A DNA stretch of 64,000 bases from Pterobdella sp. o SKG-2022. Lineage: Eukaryota; Annelida; Clitellata; Hirudinida; Piscicolidae. The translations under genes were made by a program, and so were the position numbers. The stretch covers positions 9,670,875 through 9,734,874 of the forward strand of contig OZ038325.1 in assembly GCA_964035795.1 (NCBI GenBank), given 5' to 3'. Shown here in pieces: positions 1 through 14,200 of this stretch (within the stretch, counting starts at the first letter, position 1; the number at the start of each line of letters is the position of its first letter). The notes under the pieces are model-generated. The model saw nothing but the letters and a program-made list of their open reading frames with translations. It made no database searches and had not been told where the DNA came from.

Positions 1-261
1 TTCTGTTGATATGTTGAACTGATATGTTGTAACAACACAGAAGGCTAAAGAGAATGAAAGTAGAAAATTCACCATGACACCTAGCCAACTAAGACTTTCC
101 ATGTTTTTTATCTTTTTATTATGTCTACCACCAATCTATTTATTCATCCATCCATCATTCATCAATCTACTTACTTATCCATCTATTTATTTATTTATCT
201 AAGCACTCATCTCTCTTTTTATCTACCCATCCATCCATCCACTTTTCAATTAATAAATTAG

Positions 262-996
262 ATCACATATCTTGACAACCTCTTTCAAGCTCCATTAAAT
301 GATCGCAGACCTCTGACCTTTTTGACCCCATTCAACAACAACAAAATCCATCAATGCTCAACCAACAACACCCGCCAACCAATCATCTTCCCTCTTTTCA
401 CGTCATCAGGCTGTGACTTCAGGTATTTTTCATTAAGTGATGTGGTAGGGCCACTAACCAATTAAATTCACCACAGGGATTTTTCTTGCAACCAATCAGC
501 TTCTCTCAACAAGACCATCAAAACATTATTGGCTGGACCCAACCCTCCGAAATATATCGAAAAATTTATATTTTTAAACTCATCTGAAAACTTCACCTCT
601 GTCGAGAAAGTTGAAATTAGACAAAACTATGAGTTCAAAGTTGGTTTGTTGTTGATGCAAAAGGTTGTTCATACAAATCAACTTAGTAATAACAACATTC
701 ATCAACCCAGGCATCTAGACCAACGTCAGCAAGTGACCAGCTAATCTACCTCATAACTTCTCTCACCATTCTCATCTCATACAAAAATATAGGTTTTTCT
801 TCATTTCTCCATATTTAATCAATACAATCATCTGTTCACTCATCCCTCTATTTGTCCATTCACCCATCTACATATCATCCTTCACGTACCCATGCATGCA
901 ACCACCCATGCTCATACAGGATACTACGACAACTACAAGACCAGCATTGAAAACATCAGTTACAGTTATGGAGTGCAAGTGGTTGCATGTAATCAG
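262..996 (+). CDS. Tectonic-like protein, 3' part of gene (partial)
   Basis: Three consistent coding exons are seen: 262-422, 477-643 and 920-996, joined in phases 2 and 1. The translation carries the tectonic (TCTN, DUF1619) pattern: a Cys followed by a hydrophobic strand and SGC, then a further Cys, an amphipathic helix-like stretch with LLAGPNPP, and a region ending YGVQVVACNQ. Tectonics are secreted or membrane proteins of the ciliary transition zone that work with the MKS/B9 complex. The order of these features and the Cys spacing match TCTN1-3 as I recall the family; identity is otherwise low. The 5' exons lie left of the window. A possible last exon begins at 1288 (after ctgacag), adds one residue and a TAA stop at 1291-1293, with AATAAA at 1322-1327. 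That end is tentative, so the C-terminus may be wrong. I cannot say which tectonic it is. Confidence 0.6.
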
Positions 997-1287
997 GTGT
1001 GTACCCCCTTAAACACACGTTCATACAAAAAAACAAACACACGCACACACACACAGACGAACATAGGAATAAAGACAAGAGTAATATTCAAAAACACTTC
1101 TTGCCCACTCACTCCTCGACCTCTTCTGCGACCTCACACCTCCTTCAGCCTACCCACCTCCTTCCTCTACCCTTTCCTTTGAACATCTTTTTTTAATTAC
1201 TTCTTCTTCTTTCTCCGTTTCCTCCCTTTATTCTTCTTCCTTTTGTTTTTCTTTTGCTATCCATTTTATCATTCAAATATCTGACAG

Positions 1288-1327
1288 CCGTAATGACACT
1301 GCATCTACTTCTCAATTTCTCAATAAA
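1288..1327 (+). other. Possible terminal exon and polyA signal of tectonic-like gene
   Basis: The motif ctgacag at 1281-1287 would be an acceptor in the phase required by the exon ending at 996. It gives one codon, then TAA, then AATAAA at 1322-1327. It is weak because so little is coded, but position and phase fit. Confidence 0.3.
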
Positions 1328-2259
1328 ATGCACATCGTTCATTCAATTATCAGCACACACACAATCTGCTTTATAAACACGCACACGCACACACAAAATT
1401 GTGCACTTATTTACTTGTATATTTGTCACAACGTATAATTTTTTTACATTCTTATTCAATCCAGCATTGTACATCTTCCGTACGCACGCACAAGCATACA
1501 AAACACACCTACACAAACATTCAAATAGAAATATGAATAACCACGCATGAACCCACACGTACGAATGACATAATATAGATGCAACAGAGAATTAGTTCAA
1601 AAAGGCAATGTGTATATTGCCTACAATTTTCAAGCACAATGCCTCTTTCCCGCAAGATTATGGCAATATTGGTAGGCATATAATACATTAGTTCTATCGA
1701 GAAGCAACAATCTGTCCCTAGCTCGCTGCGCCTAAAGTAGCCATGTTTTACACTTGGTTTTGTCTGCATGGATAGTTGCATGCGGCAGGTTTTGCAATGC
1801 AGATACTGTGGGGATGAAAGTAAGCTGATGAATATCTAAAGTTCGAAAGATTGTGATGATAACATAGCTCAATTTAATTTAACCTTAATTATGACGTACG
1901 CAGGCCAAAACACATATGCTCACATACGCTTCCACTGTGCGCGGAATATTAGGCAATATGTGTAATAAAACACGGGGTCTGTGATGGGTATATTCCAGGA
2001 TTGAAAGATGCAAAAAACAGATAAAAACACATACATTCATACACGCACACACAGAAAAAAATACAGGACGCCGAAGGGGGGATAGCAGTGAGATTAATGT
2101 ATTTTATCATATGTTTGTATGCGTGAATGTTTCTTTTTATGCACGTGCTTGTATGTCTGCTTATATATGCTTGTATGTATGTTTGGAGGTATGTTTGTGT
2201 CATTACGTGCAGGTAGGTATAAAGGAGTCATTAGCTTCTTAAGATGCACAAGTGGTGTG

Positions 2260-2263
<4 letters not shown>

Positions 2264-2315
<52 letters not shown>
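2264..2315 (+). repeat. (GT)n microsatellite
   Basis: About 26 uninterrupted GT units are followed by gtgcgtgcg. Confidence 0.95.
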
Positions 2316-2319
<4 letters not shown>

Positions 2320-2939
2320 CGTCGAGGGGTATATAAAGAAATGTAACAAGTCATTGTAGAGTTGTGAAGTTTGTGTTGACATCATTATTTTTAAGGGCCT
2401 TATGTCGTGTGAGGTTGGTGGTGTGGTTTGAGGTTTGTGGTGTGATGTCATGTCATATGGTGTTGGAGAGGGTGATGTGGTGTTTAATGGCGTTCTGTAG
2501 TATGGTGTAGTGTGGTGGGGTGAAGATAGTGTGGTTTGAAACGATGTGACAGATCGGTGTTTTCAAATTTCAACATAAGCAGTATACATAAATATTACAT
2601 GAGTGTGTCTGAATGCATTTTTAAGTCATTAAAAAAAGAAAATAGGGAATATTATAAGAATTTAACTTAGTATAAATTGAAACGATGAAGATATTTTCAG
2701 CCCTTCATTTACAAAAACATAAAATTTATGTGAAATAATCTTTGATAAATTATTGTATAATCTAAAGATATATGTATATATATATATATATGGTGTAGAG
2801 AAGGAAGTGGAGGTGATATGGCGTGTTGGCTCGAGGCAGCCATTAAATATTGAAGAGATCACAATTGCTCTTAGAATTATAACCCTAATAGAATCATCCT
2901 GTATGTTGACGGACATCACACGTGCATATCAACTCAATA

Positions 2940-2960
2940 CACACACACACACACACACAC
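2940..2960 (+). repeat. (AC)n microsatellite
   Basis: A short perfect CA tract next to the zinc-finger-like fragment. Confidence 0.9.
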
Positions 2961-2968
2961 TTCTGCAT

Positions 2969-3148
2969 TTATCCACCGTGAGGCAGGTGCACGGAAGGAT
3001 TGAGAGTAGACAATTTTTTTTGGTGGTTGTGAATGCCTTGTCGCTTGAAACTCAGCCCGCAATACTGACATAGGATGTTTTTTTGAGTTTTATGCCTTTG
3101 TCTTACATGGTTAGATAAACCAGCTTTATTGGCAGTTATTTTGTTACA
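2969..3148 (-). mobile_element. Zinc-finger fragment, probably from a retroelement
   Basis: A minus-strand frame contains a finger-like stretch with AGLSNHVRQRH, then CQYCGLSFKRQGIHNHQKK. The second resembles the C-terminal finger of non-LTR reverse transcriptases and related elements, where the last ligand after the His pair is normally Cys. Here that position reads Leu, as if mutated. No reverse transcriptase or endonuclease is next to it, so it looks like a decayed fragment. It could instead be an isolated exon of a cellular zinc-finger gene. Confidence 0.35.
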
Positions 3149-3724
3149 GCCAGTCAACAAGCGAGAAAGAGTGAAGAAAAGTGTTGTTATTATTGTTACT
3201 TTTGTAATTATCAATAATTGTGGAAAAACAAAACACACACATATGCACAAAGAATTTCAGGAAGATTAAATGACTTTTGGTGTTTTTCTTCTTCGTCCAA
3301 AAACATGGTTGCATCCTTTTAATTTCACCTTCCTTTGCTCTGTGTATCATACCTTGACTTCAGCATTAGGCTATTGAGTGTTAGTCTTAGAACTTTGTTT
3401 GCTAATGAAGAACTTTTCTTTGAGATCTAATCTGGTGAGAGCAGACTGCTCAAACAGTCCGTGTGAGGTTCTCAAAAAAAATGATCTTCATAGAGGGGAG
3501 TGCAGGGCAGGATGGATGCCTAAAAGTTAGGGCAACAAGCTGAAAAATTTTCATTTCATGACCACAACAAACCATGATCACTGATTTTATTTCCACACGC
3601 AGATGGCTGTCATCTCTTCACACGCAGCTGACTGGCAGCAGTAGAAGTTGTGAAAGTCTACAAAATTCTTTTTGAAGTTTTGAACCTTGAATGCCACCAA
3701 ATATGAACAAACCATTTCATCAAC

Positions 3725-3835
3725 AAAAGCCTTCATCCATCACCTCATCCACCCATCCATCCATCCCTCTACATTCATCCACCCACCCATCCATCCCACT
3801 CCATTCATTCACCTACCCTCAACTACCAAGCATCA
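3725..3835 (+). repeat. CATC/CACC-rich low-complexity tract
   Basis: Imperfect catccatc and cacccatc units lie immediately upstream of the first TARP exon. Confidence 0.8.
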
Positions 3836-3864
3836 AATCACAACCATTTCCTCGCTCCTTCTCC

Positions 3865-7766
<3,902 letters not shown>

Positions 7767-8064
7767 AAGATTTTTCAAGTCGTTAACAATTTAAGCTGTT
7801 TTTAATAGCATCTTGGGTGTGTGTGTGTGCTTGTGCGTGCGTTTTTGTGTGTGTGTGCTTGTGCGTGTATGTGTTTGTAGTTGATCTGAGGTACACACCA
7901 CCCTGTTCAAAGAGAGACATGACCATCTCAGATGCTGCGTGTTGATGTGACCTCTGAAGCTTCCAACTTATTTTTTGATATAATCTTTTTGACATTTATA
8001 CAACTTTTTTGAACATATACAAATTGTCGACAATTATAGTTTGAGAGTTGTGTACTTTTGATAT

Positions 8065-8070
8065 AATAAA
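8065..8070 (+). promoter_or_regulatory. PolyA signal of TARP gene
   Basis: AATAAA, about 300 bases after the TARP stop and only 78 bases before the next start codon. Confidence 0.6.
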
Positions 8071-8098
8071 TTTCAAGTCTAGTCCACTTTTAATACTG

Positions 8099-8111
8099 GT
8101 ATCCTAGCAAC
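8099..8111 (+). promoter_or_regulatory. RFX X-box-like motif upstream of coiled-coil gene
   Basis: GTATCC, one base, then AGCAAC. The 3' half-site is perfect to RGYAAC and the 5' half has one mismatch to GTNRCC. It lies 37 bases before the ATG at 8148, a typical position for X-boxes of ciliary genes. Confidence 0.45.
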
Positions 8112-8147
8112 CGAATCGGCTGGTGCGTGTGGAGTTGTGCGTGCAAG

Positions 8148-11088
8148 ATGCCTAAAAAACAAATAAAGAAGCAGAAAAGTTCATTTTTCGTTGAGAAGTT
8201 GAGTGAGAAGAGCAAGGAGAGTTTCTTGATGCAAATACAAGCACTTAAAAACCAACTTCAAGGGTTGTTGTTGTTATTTTTCTTATTTATTTTATGATTG
8301 TTATTGCTATCATGTTTTTATTATTCTTATTATTATTAATGGTACTGTTGAGGTTTTGAATGTCCTTGGGAATGGTCTCGAGGGTGTGCTCAAGAGTAGC
8401 TCCTTTATGTTGTTGTGAACTGCATAACTTTTGGTGTCAAACAAATTCAAGTGTTTGAAACAGTTTAAAAGAGCGGCAAGAGAATCTTGAAAGAAAAAAA
8501 AAAGCTCTAACGTCCAAAATCACTGCGTCCTTTAGTGGCAAGTCGGCATTCCTTCAAGATTATAACAAGGAAGCTGAAGAAAAAAGTAGGGTTACTCATC
8601 CATCCATCCATCTATCTAGCTATCCAATTATTAATGAACTCACCCATTCCTTCACCTACCCACCCATCTATCCACTTACCCACCCACCCATCCATCCACT
8701 TACCCACTCACCCATCCATCCACTTACCCACCCGTCCATTCATCCACTTACCCATCCATCCATCTATCCATCCATCCACTTACCCACTTGTCTCCCCACC
8801 CATCCGACACAGCACGCGAAGTAGAAGAAGTGAAAAAGTTATTGAAAGAAATAGAAGTGAAAAAAATGGAAAAAGATGAAGAGAGGAAAAAGAAGTTAAT
8901 ACAGGTGAAAGAGGAACTAAAAAAAATGAAAGATGTCTTAACTGCACAAAACAAACATTTAGGTGTGTTTTTATTTGTTTATATGTGTAAGTGTTTGTTT
9001 ATATGTGTAGGTGTGTTTGTTTATGTGTGTATGTTTGCATACAACACACAGTGTCAAAGGTGAAGAAAGCAGAAGAATTTGTGCACACGGAGAAGCAGAT
9101 GAGACATAGAATTGATGACATGCAGAAGAACATGCGAAAAAAGGAAGAAATACATTCACAAGAACTTCAAGAAATGAAGGAAGAAAGGAAGAGAAACTTG
9201 AACAAGTTATTATTCAGAAGTTTACTTTTTATGACGTCACTTCTAAACATCAACAGCACTATCCGAATAAAATAGGAATAAAAAGGCATAAGAGTGGCCA
9301 AGATAAATCATTATAAATAATGTATTAGGTGGGGTGATAAAACTGGCCGTGCAATGCAAACGTACGATTCTGTTCATACATCCATCTATCCATCCATCTA
9401 TCCATCCATCCATCCATCCATCTATCCATTCATTCATCCAGCCATCTATCTATCTGCCTACACATCAATCCATTTAACTAAATAAATCTTTTCAAGTAAT
9501 GCCATCTATATTCAAGTGATCCCTAGAATGTAACTGACAGTTTAAAAAATGAAGCGTTGGAGAGATTGAAAAGTGAAGGAGATGAGATGAAAAGAATGTT
9601 GAGTTTGAAACTGTCTCCAACCATCAAAAGAGCCTGCACCGAGACACAAGTCTACAAGGAGGGACTGGGTGGGTGGAGGGTGGTGTGGTTTGGTGTGATG
9701 GGGTTTGGTGTGATGGGGTCTAGTGTGATGTGGTCTGGTGTGATGGGGTCTGGTGTGATGTGGTCTGGTGTGATGGGGTCTGGTGTGATGTGGTCTGGTG
9801 TGATGGGGTCTGGTGTGATGGGGTCTGGTGTGGTGTGGTCTGGTGTGATGGGGTCTGGTGTGATGTGGTCTGGTGTGATGGGGTCTGGTGTGATGGGGTC
9901 TGGTGTGGTGTGGTCTGGTGTGATGGGGTCTGGTGTGATGGGGTCTGGTGTGATGTGGTCTGGTGTGATGGGGTCTGTTGTGATGTGGTCTGGTGTGATG
10001 GAGTCTGGTGTGATGGAAAGTGTTCTGGGCATTGTTTAATTGTGACTTCACAGACCAAATGAGCGAGTATAGACGTGAAAAAGAAAAAAGCAAAGAAGAA
10101 ATGAAAAAAGAGTTGGTGGAAAACCGTGCAATTCACAAAAACCTTTCAAAGAATGACAAAAAACTTCTGCATGAATATGTTGCCACTGATGAGGTGATGA
10201 GGATGGTGGTGGGGGAGGTAGGTGATGAGAATGGTGGTGGGGAAAGTAGGTGATGATGATGGTGGTGGGGGAGGTAGGTGATGAGGATGGTGGTGGGGGA
10301 GGTAGGTGATGATGATGGTGGTGGGAGAGGTAGGTGATGAGGATGGTGGTGGGGGAGGTAGGTGATGAGGATGGTGGTGGGGGAGGTAGGTGATGATGAT
10401 GGTGGTGGGAGAGGTAGGTGATGATGATGGTGGTGGGAAAGGTAGGTGATGGTGGTGAGGGAGGTAGGTGATGATGATGGTGGTGGGAGAAAGAAGTGAT
10501 GATGATGGTGGGGGGAGGAAGAAGTTATAATGATGATAGTGGAGGAAAATGATGATGATGACAATGAAAAGGATAATAAAATCAAACTCACAAATAACGG
10601 AGACGGATGTAGTGGATGATGGAGACACGTGACACCCAGGTGGTGAAGAAACTGCGAAGAAGGGCATCTGAGTTGGAGGAGTCTCAGAAGGACGTGATGA
10701 GGGGGAGTTGTATAGTGGCTCAACTGGAGGAGGAGATCAGGCAGCTCAACCAGATGCTTCAGCCCTCCAGACTGCAGCGATTCACACAGACACACACGTG
10801 TACTGAGGCACAACGGAAGCAGCTGCAAGTCTACGAGGAACACATCTTTGGTCTGCAGAAGAGCATCAGCATGGCAACCAAGCCCCTTCTCTCCATTGTA
10901 TCACGTTTTTGATGTGTTTGGTCATCATTAACTTCATTTTTTTAAACATTATTATCATCTTTATTATTTTAAAATCATCATCATTTTAAATACAGAAGGA
11001 CGAGAAGGGAGAGTTAAAAGTGAATCTCGACAAACACAGGGATGTGCTTGTACAAGTTCTTGGGGTGCTCAAGAAGGCACCCGTCTGA
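8148..11088 (+). CDS. Lysine/glutamate-rich coiled-coil protein, possibly ciliary
   Basis: Eight exons: 8148-8263, 8464-8585, 8813-8962, 9052-9205, 9541-9668, 10054-10193, 10640-10897 and 10996-11088. All phases agree, giving 386 residues. After a basic start ([10 protein letters not shown]) nearly the whole chain is predicted coiled coil by its heptad pattern and K/E/R/Q content, with no membrane segment or catalytic motif. The C-terminus ends [11 protein letters not shown] do not recognise the family with confidence. The style, and an X-box-like motif 37 bases before the ATG, suggest an axonemal or basal-body coiled-coil protein, perhaps of the DUF4515/BBOF1 or CCDC type; this is inference. 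Introns 5 and 6 are filled by minisatellites. AATAAA follows at 11125-11130. Confidence 0.75.
8597..8805 (+). repeat. CATC/TTACCCAC minisatellite in intron
   Basis: Variants of catccatccacttacccac recur up to the acceptor at 8812. Confidence 0.85.
9370..9455 (+). repeat. (CATC)n/(CTAT)n tract in intron
   Basis: Imperfect tetranucleotide repeat between exons 4 and 5 of the coiled-coil gene. Confidence 0.85.
9680..10018 (+). repeat. 15-bp minisatellite in intron
   Basis: Roughly 20 copies of TGGTGTGATGGGGTC and its G/T variant TGGTGTGATGTGGTC, arranged partly in alternating higher-order pairs. It starts just after the 5' splice site at 9669. ORFs across it on both strands are repeat artefacts. 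Confidence 0.95.
10194..10500 (+). repeat. GGTGATGATGATGGTGGTGGG-type minisatellite in intron
   Basis: About ten copies of a roughly 30-base G/T/A-rich unit begin directly at the 5' splice site after exon 6. Confidence 0.9.
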
Positions 11089-11124
11089 CGTCTTACGACT
11101 AAATAATTTTTAAAAATTCATCAC

Positions 11125-11130
11125 AATAAA
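11125..11130 (+). promoter_or_regulatory. PolyA signal of coiled-coil gene
   Basis: AATAAA 37 bases after the TGA at 11086-11088. Confidence 0.7.
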
Positions 11131-11179
11131 TCCATCTCTTCACTTTTAAATTTGAAAAACACTTGAAAACAGACTTCAT

Positions 11180-11185
11180 TTTATT
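11180..11185 (-). promoter_or_regulatory. PolyA signal of the minus-strand charged-protein gene
   Basis: TTTATT on the plus strand (AATAAA on minus), 53 bases past the minus-strand stop at 11238. The two convergent genes end about 50 bases apart. Confidence 0.65.
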
Positions 11186-11237
11186 GGGGCTTTCAAAACA
11201 TCAATGAAATGAACAACGGAGAATAAATAAATAAAAC

Positions 11238-14200
11238 TTAGTCGCTTCTTGTTTTGGAAACTTTTCTGGAGCGAGGAAATCTCTTGGCTGCGGTAAGCTT
11301 GAGTGTGATGTAAGGTAGCTCCAACTCTTTGGCACTGTTCACATTCCATTTACCATTCTCCATCTTGCCTCTTTTCATCACCTTCTCTTGATCACTCACC
11401 ACTGGAACCACTCTCAACTTGGCAGCATAATCCGCCTTGGAAGGTTTTGTAATCCTCAACTTGAGAGGTTTTGTCTCCAATTGCAGACTTCTCATCTCTG
11501 ACGACAACGACAACAAGGCTTTCCTGCCTCCATCATCATAACCACTCAGTCTCACCAACTGCATTCCTTTATGAACTTCATCACTTGTTCCTTCCATCAT
11601 TCCCTTTTTACTCTCATCAAGTTTGTCATCAGACCTCTCATCAATTGCTGAATTCTTGCTCGAGTTACTCTGCTTCCATGTTTTCCAGGCAACTTCAGTT
11701 GACGATGTTTTCTTGTGAGCCTTTTCCACATGTACCTTGTGCATCTTGTGACGGGCACCTTTGGCAGCAGAGCGGATGCGTTTTTTTTTAAAAGAGGGGC
11801 TGGTGCGAGCTTTTCTGAGAGAAGCACCAACCAGATCTGCGACCCAAGAACTTCCTTTGCTCCTACCCTTCTTTTCATCTTTTCTCTGTTCTTTTACACT
11901 TCCTTCATCGTTAGTTTCACTATCATCAGTTTTTTCTTTGCTTTTTTTCTCCTTTGCTTTGTCTTTTTCATTTATTTTCATATCATCATCTTCATCACTT
12001 TTTTCTCTCTCTTTTTTACTTTTTTTCTTCTTTTTCTCATAATCTTCATTACTCCTCTTTTTCTCACCTTTATTATTTCTCTTCTTTTCATTTGTCTCTC
12101 CATCATCATCTTTATCTTCACCTTTTTTTCTCTTTTTCACATAATCATCATCATTTTCATCATCTCTCTTCTCATAATCTTCTTCATTTTTTTTCTTCTT
12201 TTTTTTATTTATTTCTATATCATCATCATCATCATCATCTTGATCTTCACTCTCTTTTTTCTTTTTCACACCATCTTCATTTTCATCATTTCTTTTCTCT
12301 TCATCTCCACCATTTTTTTTTTTCTCCTTTTCTTTATTGTTGTCTTCCTCATCATCACTATCTTCTCTACTTTTCTCTACCTCACCACTCTTCTCTTTGT
12401 CTGAAAACCCATACTTTGTAATTTTTTTTTCTATATTTTGCACCAATTTTTCTTTTTCAGTATCTTTGATACCTTCTTTTGTGATATGTATTGGCAAACT
12501 GTTCAACTCATCCGTCTTCCTCCTTCCAGATGAAGACTTCTTGGAAGACACCTTCAATTTCGAAATGCTGCTTTCATTTGAACTCCATTTTGACTCCCTT
12601 GAAGATGCAGACTTGTGAACTTCTTCCTTTTCCTTCGAATTCTTTTCTTCTTGCTTTCCAGCTCGAGAATGGGAGCTTCGTGGAATGGTGACCAAATTAG
12701 AAGGAACATCTAGTATGACCCTTTCATTTTTCTTCTCCTCACTTTTTATTGAGTTTTTTGATTTTTCTGAGCTTGATTTGCTGATTTTGACGACCAAAGA
12801 CTCAATTTTTTTCTCGGATAAAAGAACGTCTTTATTGGAACTTTTCGAGCGAGAAAGCTGTTTCCTTTTCAAATAGCTCTTTATCTTTTCACGGTATTTT
12901 TTATGCTCTTCACGCTTTTCAGAATCTGAAATCTCATAAGAGGAACTTTTTTTTTTATTTGAAAAGATCGGACCACTTTTTTTAGACTTTGTATTTTTTT
13001 TGTACAGAAAAGACGTGAACCTGTCTTTAAGTGGGATGTCTGAAGATTGGGAGGTTTTGTTATCGCTTGATGTCACGTCATCACTCAAGGTTTTAGTCTT
13101 TTGCTTGGTGGAATGTTCCGTGATTTTTGAATAATTTTTTAAATCTGAGAAGTTGTTGATAGAATTAGATTTTGAATTTTGCTTTATGCTTCCGACCTTA
13201 ATTATTTTATTTTCCCTATTTTTTTTTTCTTCCTTCTTCTTCTTCTTTTTTTTCTTGGGTATTCGTAATTCTAAATAACACTTAGATCCTCTACATTTTC
13301 CTCCAAGCACTTTACGACTTTCCTCATCTATCTCACTCTTCCTGCTTCTCTTCGTCTGAACCAACCTCTCCTTCAACTTGAGAGCTTCAGCTAGATCTGA
13401 TTCATCCTTCCTCAAAAATTTTTCCACTTCAGCATCAGTGAACCTTCTATTCCTACAACATGGATCAGTACTCGAAGATAGACTTGTCACGTTGCAGTTG
13501 TTTGAACGACTTTCCTCTGCAGACTTCCTCCTTTTACTTCGCTGAATTTTTTTTTCTTTTAAGAAAATTTGTTTAGGTTCACTTTTACTCGTAGAAAGTT
13601 TTTTTTTTTTATGTTGCGGTGTTGGGTTGAATACAAAGCCGAGTTTGTCTTTATTTGGATGTTTAATGGAGATAGAAGAAGAAGAGCTATTTGGACTGAT
13701 CTCTGAATCAGTGACCATGAGGGTGTAATGCTCATCAGAAGGTAATGTAAGGCTGCCATGTGACTGATGCAAAAAAGTGTCTCTTTGGGGTAGCTTGGCA
13801 TCGGTGTCTGTCAATTTGATCAGGTACTCTCCGCTCGTCACTGTACTTTCTGTCTGGGAGATCTCTGACATAATTTTATTGGGTGTATCATGATGACGTG
13901 GTGTTTTTCCTGCAGTGGAGATGTTGACGTAGCTGTGTGATCTCTTGGAGAGTCTTCTCAGAGGGGAAAATGGTATTTGAACTGCGGTTAATGAGTTTTC
14001 GTTAAATGAAATACATCAAAGTTGAATTAGAATGCATATTTTTATATCTCAGTATATATTCCTACATTGTTAGATTCAATTGAAAATCACTCACTGTAAC
14101 TGCTCATGTGTTTCAACAGCTTGACAGGAAGAAATTTTCGTTTTTCAAGATTTCTTATCTTTTTCCTGCCTAGCTGGGGAAAATAGCGTGTGAGGAATTT

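Larger units (their letters stand above)
997..2960. other. Non-coding stretch with microsatellites
   Basis: Apart from the possible terminal exon at 1288-1327, I see no supported exon. The stretch is AT-rich with CA/GT tracts, including (GT)n at about 2264-2315 and (AC)n at 2940-2960. Open frames here are mostly CA or GT dinucleotide reading frames. Confidence 0.6.

Noticed and set aside
1766..1830. Possible single zinc finger (LQCRYCGDESK) on the plus strand
   Set aside because: Only one Cys pair and no His ligands before a stop.
9542..10093. ORFs of 110-183 codons on both strands over the 15-bp minisatellite
   Set aside because: Repeat artefacts. A flanking coiled-coil exon ends at 9668 with a good donor and the next begins at 10054 in phase.
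10133..10843. Minus-strand ORFs rich in Ser/His/Pro
   Set aside because: Antisense of the ATGG/GGTG minisatellite and of coiled-coil exons.
11715..12621. Plus-strand Phe/Ser/His-rich ORFs
   Set aside because: Antisense of the Lys/Glu-rich coding exon on the minus strand.
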